From NCBI GenBank assembly GCA_944326035.1, contig CALVCS010000004.1, positions 114,068-178,067 of the forward strand: 64,000 nt of DNA, written 5' to 3'. Position numbers and translations under genes: made by a program. Under the pieces are notes generated by a model. The model did not search any database and had not been told where the DNA came from. It saw nothing but the letters and a program-made list of their open reading frames with translations. This stretch comes from an uncultured Alistipes sp. GTDB lineage: Bacteria > Bacteroidota > Bacteroidia > Bacteroidales > Rikenellaceae. Of the stretch, positions 57,799 to 64,000 are shown piece by piece (the stretch's first letter is position 1; each line of letters starts with the position of its first letter).

Positions 57799-57897
57799 AT
57801 TTTGGGGTTTTATGGTAAATGAAGTTCTTCACAGCTCTCAAAATACGATGACTACTTACGTATGAGAAGTCCTTACCTTCTAACTAAAGGGCACGAG
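57799..57897. other. Gap between recombinase and aminopeptidase genes
   Basis: 99 bp containing GAAGTTCTTC (57821-57830), a 10-bp palindrome, and ATACG...CGTAT (57843-57863), an imperfect inverted repeat with flanking CTCA/TGAG. Possible operator or recombination site; not shown. Confidence 0.4.
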
Positions 57898-60450
57898 TCA
57901 TTTCGATGCTCGAGATTTCTCTCTCATCTTACGCAATCGGTAAAGAGGATCGGCTTGCTGGCGGATTTTGCTTCCCAACAAGACTGGATAATCGGGATGG
58001 GCCGCCCAGAACGCATCAACCTCAGCAGCCGCAGCTTCTGAACGATGACTGCCCAATAGAGACGCCGCCCAACGTCGCGGAAAGAAGATATCACCCGTAC
58101 GTTGCACTTCCTTCATCTCTTCCAATCCGGGGCGGATATAAGCGATCGCCTCCTGGCCCCGACACGGATGGTTCAGCAGCCCTAATGCCGAACAAGCCCA
58201 CGGTTCGATCCGACGATTTTCAGCCACCAATAAAGCCTGGAAAACCGAATCTCGTACAGCAGCATCCGGCGATACCGCGGGTACGATATAATCGTATTGC
58301 GCCAACCGATCCGGATTGGTAATCCGACTTCGTTGACGGGCGGTGATCTCCTGCGCCCGTTCCGGAAAACGCAACGCCATCGAGTAGGCCAATCCGGTCA
58401 CATCTCCTTCACTGAGACGATAACGTTTCGCTAAAGCCTCATCGTTCCACAAAGCGTAAACCCGCCCCAAAGCCTCCGGGCTCCGGGCAATGCCACAATA
58501 GGTCCGGACCGCCAAACTACGACGTTCAGGACGAGGATCGGTTTCGGCCATGCGCCACAATGCCTCTTCGTAGGCTAACGAGGGCTGTTCCCCATAAAAC
58601 AGGCCGAAACATCCACTGGCATACCCTAAAGCTAAGGTAAACAGCTGATGATTCTCTTCCCGGGGCAGATAATCGATCATGGCCTGCAAAAATTCGTCCG
58701 GAGAAAGCGTCAAATTGAGCAAATTTTCATTCAAGGTCAATAGAGCACTGAGTTTTACCCGGGTATCGGAAAAGTCGGCCAAATGCTTCAACAGATAGGT
58801 AGCAGTCGGTCGATCCAAAGGAAAATACCCATAGCCCAAACCGTCAGCGTTCGGTACCACATACTGGGTCGAATCGGGTAATTTCACCGATACTTCCGTC
58901 CGATCCAGCTCCACCTGCAACGTATCCGTCTGCCGTTCTCCTATGGCCAACAACGTGAGGGGCTGTTCCCACACCAGACCGCGGCCCCAAGGATCTTCTT
59001 GCCGAATATGTACACTATCGGCCTGCATCGAGACGGTAATGGTCGGCATGCCTTTCTCTTCGACCCATACGCGACTCCAGGCCGCCAGATCCTCTTCGCA
59101 TCGACGATCGAGAATGGCGATCAAATCGTTCCATGTCGCATTTCCATAGGCATACGTACGCAAATATTCGCGAATGCCGTCTCGAAATTTTTCCGGGCCC
59201 AACTTGCGGTACAACATATTCATCACGATCGGCGACTTGGAGTAGACGATCTGACTGTATATCAGGCCGGCATCCGAGAGGTTTTCCAGCGGCTGCTGAA
59301 TCGGCATGCTCCCCTCGGTCCGATCCTCGGAATAGGCGGCCGGATACGATCCTTTGATAAAATTCAGGTCGTGATCGATCTGCGGGTAGAGCGGACGGAC
59401 AATCAGCGAACTGAAAAACGTGGCAAAGACTTCTTTGGTCCACACCTCGTCGAACCATTTCATCGTCACGAAGTCCCCAAACCACATATGGGCGGTTTCG
59501 TGAGCGATCAATCCGGCCCGGCTCATATAATTGTCGATCGTGGCATTCTCTTCCAGGAAAATCGACCGATCGGCATACAACGTCGCCCCCATATGCTCCA
59601 TCCCGCCATACTGGAATCCCGGTATCACGATCAGATCATATTTTTCAAACGGGTAGGGGATACCGGTATACGTTTCGACCCAATCCAGCGCCTGAAAGAC
59701 CTGATCGAGTACCGCCGGACATTGGGCCACCTTCCGAGGGTCGGTCTCCCGATGGAACATCGACACCGACCGTCCCTCCCGCTGTTCGGTATATTGCGAG
59801 AAACGGCCGCATACAAACGAAAACAAATAGGTCGGAATCGGGGCCGTTTGACGGAACGACACCCGACGCCGTCCCGCCAGACTCGTAGAATCGATATCAG
59901 CGACCGCGCCATTGGCCACAGCGGTCCAGGCTGCAGGCACATCCAATGTCAGCACGAACCGGGCCTTCAAGTCCGGCTGGTCAAAGCAGGGGAACAGGGT
60001 CCGGGCTCGGTCCGGCACCAACAAGGTATACAAAAAATCGTCTCGTCGATTCAGCGATTGATCCTGCGGCGTAAAGGCTACCTCCAATCGATTTTCACCG
60101 GCTACAGTTTCGCGGGCATCGATCCACAGATGTTCGTTCCGGAACTCATAGGGAACCGTACGTCCATTGAGACGGACCTGTCGAATGGACAAGGAATCAC
60201 CCCGGAAGTCCGCCACCAACGGAGACGGCTGCTCCAAACGGAGTACAATTTCCGCCTCACCTTCCACCGCCTGTTCTTTTTGCTGTGGAATAGCAAACTG
60301 TAAATAATACGTTACATCCTGGTAATTTTCTTCACGATACTGTGCCAGCTCCCGACTGACTCCCGCATCCATGAGACGATCGGAGGTTCGGGTTTCGCAA
60401 GCATACCCACAACATACCACCGCACACAATAAAAGGAATCGATTCAACAT
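57898..60450 (-). CDS. M1 family aminopeptidase, exported
   Basis: An 850-residue gluzincin aminopeptidase. The zinc site is HETAHMWFGD (His317, Glu318, His321) with Glu340 in WTKEVFATFF, at the usual 18-residue spacing. The exopeptidase motif GxMEN appears as GGMEH (282-286). A signal sequence with a Cys (CGYAC) suggests export, perhaps as a lipoprotein. N-terminal saddle, catalytic and C-terminal helical domains are all present. It trims peptides for uptake. The ATG at 60450 is used; an upstream TTG is in frame. Confidence 0.93.
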   Translation of the reverse strand: MLNRFLLLCAVVCCGYACETRTSDRLMDAGVSRELAQYREENYQDVTYYLQFAIPQQKEQAVEGEAEIVLRLEQPSPLVADFRGDSLSIRQVRLNGRTVPYEFRNEHLWIDARETVAGENRLEVAFTPQDQSLNRRDDFLYTLLVPDRARTLFPCFDQPDLKARFVLTLDVPAAWTAVANGAVADIDSTSLAGRRRVSFRQTAPIPTYLFSFVCGRFSQYTEQREGRSVSMFHRETDPRKVAQCPAVLDQVFQALDWVETYTGIPYPFEKYDLIVIPGFQYGGMEHMGATLYADRSIFLEENATIDNYMSRAGLIAHETAHMWFGDFVTMKWFDEVWTKEVFATFFSSLIVRPLYPQIDHDLNFIKGSYPAAYSEDRTEGSMPIQQPLENLSDAGLIYSQIVYSKSPIVMNMLYRKLGPEKFRDGIREYLRTYAYGNATWNDLIAILDRRCEEDLAAWSRVWVEEKGMPTITVSMQADSVHIRQEDPWGRGLVWEQPLTLLAIGERQTDTLQVELDRTEVSVKLPDSTQYVVPNADGLGYGYFPLDRPTATYLLKHLADFSDTRVKLSALLTLNENLLNLTLSPDEFLQAMIDYLPREENHQLFTLALGYASGCFGLFYGEQPSLAYEEALWRMAETDPRPERRSLAVRTYCGIARSPEALGRVYALWNDEALAKRYRLSEGDVTGLAYSMALRFPERAQEITARQRSRITNPDRLAQYDYIVPAVSPDAAVRDSVFQALLVAENRRIEPWACSALGLLNHPCRGQEAIAYIRPGLEEMKEVQRTGDIFFPRRWAASLLGSHRSEAAAAEVDAFWAAHPDYPVLLGSKIRQQADPLYRLRKMREKSRASK

Positions 60451-60602
60451 AAAAAATAGCAAATAGAAGGTTATTATGCGAAGTTATCCATATTCTCCGA
60501 ATATTCCCCTTTAGGCCTTCTATAAAAGTTGAACTTTCGAGGATTTTTCAGCGGTTTTATCGAGATATGTTGCTATATTTAAGATCGAGAACGAATACTG
60601 TC

Positions 60603-61766
60603 ATGAAATTTTGGAGCCTTTTTCTATGGTGTACGCTCTGGCTGCCCGCCAACAGCCAAGTGATCCAGAGTGTCCTTCTCGATCAAAATACCCATCAGCC
60701 CGTTGTCGGAGCCAGCATCTTTTTCAACGGAACCTCCTTTTACGAGCTCAGTGACGAACAGGGTCACTTTGCTATCCCCATCAAACAACAGATCAACACC
60801 GCGTTGATTATCACGCATGTCTCCTATAACATGCAATCCTATTCCGCCCCGTATACCAATATCCCCGACACCATCTTCCTGCAAGAGAAATAAATGGATA
60901 TTGTCCCCGTCATGGTCAGCTACGAATTATTCTCCCGGCAACAAAAAATGGATGTTTTCCGACGACATTTCCTGGGCACGACACGAGCCGGCAAATCCTG
61001 TACCATCCTGAACGAAGATGATATTCAACTCATTTACAATGTAAAAGACAACACCTTGCAAGCCTTCTGTAACACCCCGATCCTGATCTACAACAAATAC
61101 TTGCAATACTCCCTGGAGTATCACCTCCAGGAGTTTCTGATCCAATACGATCGACAAAGTATTAAAGATCGCCATATGCTTCGCTTCCGGATCGATGGCT
61201 CCTGCATTTTTAACGACATGGCTCCGCAGAATCCAAATATCGCCAAACGTCGCGCCCTCATTTATCAACGCTCCGCCACAGCCTTCTTTTACGATCTGAT
61301 TCATAAAGATCTCGACAACGATGCAACATTCTCTTCCGTATTTCAGGTCTACAGATACGATTTTGAACCGCTCAAAATCAAAGAGACACACCACCTGAAA
61401 GACTCTCTCAACATGCATGTCGTCACGCTGACATTTCCTCCCGAACTCATCGAGGACGACACTCGTCCGCCCTCCTCGCTCCCCATATATGGACGGATGC
61501 TGGTGCGTTACAAAGATCTAGCCCTGTCCGGTATCATCTATCATCAGTCCTCGTTTTTGCTGGACGATTTCGGCAATTTCGGCTCGAATTCGGGTATCTA
61601 TTTTGAAGGAGACATGTCCCTACAAGGCATCGGCAATCGGCCAATTATCGCCCGGACTCCGACGCTAAATGGATCTTTTTCCGCCAAAGAACCCACTAAT
61701 TTTTGCTGTAACCGGCTTTCCGAAGCATCGGCAAACGATTCACCCTCAAAGCCTCCACAGATATAA
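60603..61766 (+). pseudogene. Carboxypeptidase-like regulatory-domain protein, split by an in-frame stop
   Basis: Two pieces in one frame are separated only by the TAA at 60891-60893: an N-terminal part (signal peptide MKFWSLFLWCTLWLPANSQ, CarboxypepD_reg-like domain, DTIFLQEK) and a C-terminal part starting MDIVPVMVSYE and containing LFSRQQKMDVFRRHFLG, NEDDIQLIYNVKDNTLQAFCNTP and LLDDFGNFG. Proteins of this family in Bacteroidota run straight through that point, with xxNEVVI before the RxxKLxxFRxxFLG segment. The end also looks shifted: reading +1 from about 61641 gives a short tail and a stop at 61666. Function of intact homologues is unknown (exported). The second part may still be translated from the ATG at 60894. 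Confidence 0.78.
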
Positions 61767-61871
61767 CTCGATTCAAGTCGCCTATCCCCACAGAAATTTC
61801 TGCGGATAAGGACCGTTGGAGATGGCTTTTTTTCGTATTTTTACAAAGTTCAATCAAAAGCATTCATCTTC

Positions 61872-63161
61872 ATGAAAAAATGGTTTAGTTTTCTCTTGCT
61901 GGCTTGTGTGTTCGGCGTTTTCTATCCGCTAAGCGCTCAACCCTCCCAAAAATTAATCAATGTGATTGTCTCCCCCGATCATGCCGACTGGCAGTATGAA
62001 ATAGGGGAGGAAGCCACGTTTACCATTCAGGTGGTCAAAGCGGCCAATCCCGTCCAGGACGTCGTCGTCGATTATGAATTGGGCCCCGAATTTTTCCCGA
62101 ACGTCAAAAAGGAACAGGTGCATCTGAAAGACGGTACCCTGACCTTAAAGGCCAAAATGACCGAACCCGGCTTTATCCGATGCAAAGTCAAAGCCTATAA
62201 AGACGGACACACCTATGACGGCATGGCGACCGTTGCCTTCAGCCCCGACCAGATTCAACCAACCTCTCCGGAACCCGACGATTTCGATGAATTCTGGGCC
62301 AACAACATCGCCGAAGCCCGCAAAACGCCGTTAGAACCCATCGTCACCCTGATGCCGGAACGGTGTACACCGACGCAAAATGTCTATCATGTCCGTTTCC
62401 AAAACGATCGTCCCAACTCCTTCATTTATGGGATTCTGATCATGCCGAAAAAAGAGGGAAAATATCCGGCCATTCTCAACGTTCCGGGAGCCGGTGTCAG
62501 CGGACGGGTCGGCCATAATATGGGCGACAGCATCATCACCCTCCAATTGGGCATCCATGGCATTCCGGTCGATATGCCCGCCGAAGTCTATCGCAATCTG
62601 AGCAGCGCCGCCCTGAGCGGATACTGGCGCAACAATATCAACGATCGGGATAAACACTACTATAAAAGAGTCTACATCGGCTGTGTCCGGGCATTAGACT
62701 TTCTCTGCTCGCTGCCTGAATTCGACGGCACCTCTTTAGGGGTAACCGGTGGCAGCCAAGGCGGAGCGCTGTCGATCGTCACGGCAGCCCTCGATCCGCG
62801 GATTCGTTTTCTGGCCCTCAATCACCCGGCTTTGTGCGATTTTGCCGGATACTTGAATCACCGCGCCGGTGGGTGGCCCCATTATTTCCAGGAAGAAGCC
62901 CCAAAACCCGGGGAAGTCGAAGCGCTCTCTTATTACGATGTCGTCAATTTTGCCAAACGACTCAAAGTACCCTGCTGGTTCACCTGGGGCTACAATGATG
63001 TCGTTTGTCCTCCGACCTCGATGTATGCCGCCTATAACAGCGTGACCGCCCCCAAAGAACTGCATCTGTTCCTCGATTCCGGACACTGGATCTACCCCGA
63101 ACAACGTCAAGCCAGCAACGAATGGCTGAAAGAACAGTGCATGAAAAATCACCGACCCTAA
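61872..63161 (+). CDS. Acetyl xylan esterase-like protein (AXE1/cephalosporin C deacetylase family)
   Basis: A 429-residue protein: signal peptide (to SAQPS, about residue 23), N-terminal beta-sandwich (25-125), then an alpha/beta-hydrolase domain (140-425). The nucleophile Ser lies in TGGSQGGALS, the Asp in TWGYNDVVCPP and the His in DSGHWIYPE. AXE1 enzymes remove acetyl groups from xylan, acetylated sugars or cephalosporin C. This one is exported and could work with the secreted glycosidases in the window. Confidence 0.9.
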   Translation: MKKWFSFLLLACVFGVFYPLSAQPSQKLINVIVSPDHADWQYEIGEEATFTIQVVKAANPVQDVVVDYELGPEFFPNVKKEQVHLKDGTLTLKAKMTEPGFIRCKVKAYKDGHTYDGMATVAFSPDQIQPTSPEPDDFDEFWANNIAEARKTPLEPIVTLMPERCTPTQNVYHVRFQNDRPNSFIYGILIMPKKEGKYPAILNVPGAGVSGRVGHNMGDSIITLQLGIHGIPVDMPAEVYRNLSSAALSGYWRNNINDRDKHYYKRVYIGCVRALDFLCSLPEFDGTSLGVTGGSQGGALSIVTAALDPRIRFLALNHPALCDFAGYLNHRAGGWPHYFQEEAPKPGEVEALSYYDVVNFAKRLKVPCWFTWGYNDVVCPPTSMYAAYNSVTAPKELHLFLDSGHWIYPEQRQASNEWLKEQCMKNHRP

Positions 63162-63184
63162 ACCAATCGCCCTCTCATCAAGCA

Positions 63185-63220
63185 GAAGCTATAAACCTTA
63201 TCGTTTATAGCTTCTTTTTT
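63185..63220 (+). terminator. Terminator after the esterase gene
   Basis: AGAAGCTATAAAC / GTTTATAGCTTCT stem and T6. Confidence 0.88.
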
Positions 63221-63637
63221 ATATCCCATCATGCTGCCTTATTGGATGTTCCAATGGGCCCCTTTTAAAGGGAGGCTCCTACCTATGACTTCCCCTCGCT
63301 AACGCATTCTTCTCGGCATAAAGGGCCGACAACTGCGTATCGCACGCTTACGGGACCACTGTGGGCAAATGCCAGAAATATCTGATCGGACCGTTGCCGC
63401 AACGAGATCAAACCCCGACGACCGTTCCAGGTTACCGTCCACAACAATAACAGGATCAAAAGAGAAGGGTAGGGCATCCAACTCCGGACAGGCCGTCTTT
63501 TCGGTCGGAGTCGACAGGCGGTCTCATTTTCTCTTTCATACTTGGAGATACAGAATAAAAGACTCTATCCAGGGTAACATCGACCCAAACATTCTCTTTG
63601 AAAGAGATCGGCAATTCGTTCAGAAAAGGGCATGAAA
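63221..63637. other. Intergenic gap before tRNA-Arg
   Basis: About 415 bp with no gene that I can support. Several overlapping frames are open on both strands, but none has family features or a start signal. Confidence 0.45.
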
Positions 63638-63665
63638 AAACCTCTTACAACGATGTAAGAGGTTT
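63638..63665 (-). terminator. Terminator of tRNA-Arg
   Basis: AAACCTCTTACA / TGTAAGAGGTTT stem with an ACGA loop, ending in T residues on the minus strand, close to the tRNA 3' end. Confidence 0.8.
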
Positions 63666-63671
63666 CTCCAG

Positions 63672-63745
63672 TGACACCGACAGGATTCAAACCTGTGACC
63701 TTCTGATCCGTAGTCAGATGCTCTATTCAGCTAAGCTACGGTGCC
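63672..63745 (-). tRNA. tRNA-Arg (anticodon ACG)
   Basis: A 74-nt cloverleaf: acceptor GGCACCG with CGGTGTC, discriminator A, anticodon arm TCTGA-CTACGGA-TCAGA with anticodon ACG (A34 to be converted to inosine), T loop TTTGAAT. CCA is not encoded. Confidence 0.95.
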
Positions 63746-63762
63746 ATCCCTTATTGCGAGTG

Positions 63763-63793
63763 CAAAGATAGCTAAAAATTCTTTCCCTGCAAA
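63763..63793 (-). promoter_or_regulatory. Promoter of tRNA-Arg
   Basis: On the minus strand: TTTG (63790-63793), 19-bp spacer, TATCTTTG (63763-63770), about 18 bp before the tRNA. Confidence 0.8.
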
Positions 63794-64000
63794 TCTTTCA
63801 CCCAGATTTTTCGCAAAAATTTTCCGTCAATCTGTATAAGGAATATACCTCTTTGAAATCAAGAGAGTTAGAAGAATTACTTCGTTTTCAGGTAATGAGT
63901 TGGCAACCGTCCTAATTGCCGTGGTCTACATCGCTTTGCTTGTTTGGGAAACTCTTACGGTACAAAGGTATGAAAAATATTCAGACTGAAAGGATCATTC
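63794..64000. other. Right edge, no gene recognised
   Basis: About 200 bp without a supportable gene. A possible minus-strand -7 box (TACCTTTG) lies near 63965, so a leftward transcript or a regulatory region may begin beyond the edge. Confidence 0.3.

Noticed and set aside
63369..63635. An 88-codon frame before tRNA-Arg
   Set aside because: Overlaps other short frames on both strands and shows no conserved features.

Overview
The window looks like a chromosomal stretch from an anaerobic bacterium of the order Bacteroidales (phylum Bacteroidota). Evidence: many starts are preceded by the Bacteroidetes promoter type (TTTG, 19-21 bp, TAnnTTTG) and few by a strong Shine-Dalgarno; the tRNA and tmRNA genes do not encode CCA; gene families such as BatD/BatE, DUF4492-cydAB, DUF3822-rsmD, BACON/LRR/M64 lipoproteins, carboxypeptidase-like regulatory-domain proteins and the fused 2-hydroxyacyl-CoA dehydratase activator are typical of this group. 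I cannot place it more finely. Gene density is high, and most gene blocks end in clear hairpin-plus-T terminators, several of them shared by convergent genes.

Layout. 1-6.5 kb: end of a DMT/DUF486 membrane protein, a small lipoprotein, cold-shock protein, FabG, a secreted GH2 glycosidase and GlyA. 6.7-14.7 kb: a BACON-LRR-M64 surface peptidase, thioesterase, TsaC/Sua5, YebC, a BatD-BatE-RecR operon and a META-domain lipoprotein. 14.8-20.2 kb: RidA, GH29 fucosidase, acetyltransferase, flavin reductase, two tRNA-Pro genes, a beta-propeller lipoprotein and a HAD phosphatase. 20.3-28.3 kb: DUF4492-CydA-CydB oxidase, a large six-hairpin glycosidase-like protein, Hsp20, DUF308 membrane protein and a choloylglycine hydrolase-family enzyme. 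28.5-41 kb: tmRNA, acyltransferase, DUF2007 protein, FtsE, GyrB, MutS, a RecD-like helicase, a pilin-like/DUF3822/RsmD cluster and tRNA-Asp. 41-44 kb: SGNH hydrolase and a radical-SAM/DUF4130 DNA-repair pair. 44-50.3 kb: a five-gene arylpyruvate-fermentation operon with an ACT protein behind it. 50.6-64 kb: iron alcohol dehydrogenase, the 1414-residue dehydratase activator, MscL, a serine recombinase, an M1 aminopeptidase, a nonsense-interrupted gene, an acetyl-xylan-esterase-like enzyme and tRNA-Arg.

How it fits together: the window combines housekeeping (replication, repair, translation quality control) with a lifestyle of glycan and peptide use (GH2, GH29, six-hairpin glycosidase, esterases, M1 and M64 peptidases) and amino-acid fermentation (omega-amidase, indolepyruvate oxidoreductase, aminotransferase, phenylacetate-CoA ligase, radical 2-hydroxyacyl-CoA dehydratase activator). 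Cytochrome bd gives oxygen scavenging. The points most worth a second look are the pilin-like/DUF3822 pair next to rsmD, the omega-amidase-led arylpyruvate operon, the unusual tmRNA tag, the in-frame stop that splits a conserved gene, and a lone invertase-type recombinase. No CRISPR array, prophage, IS element or conjugative element was seen.
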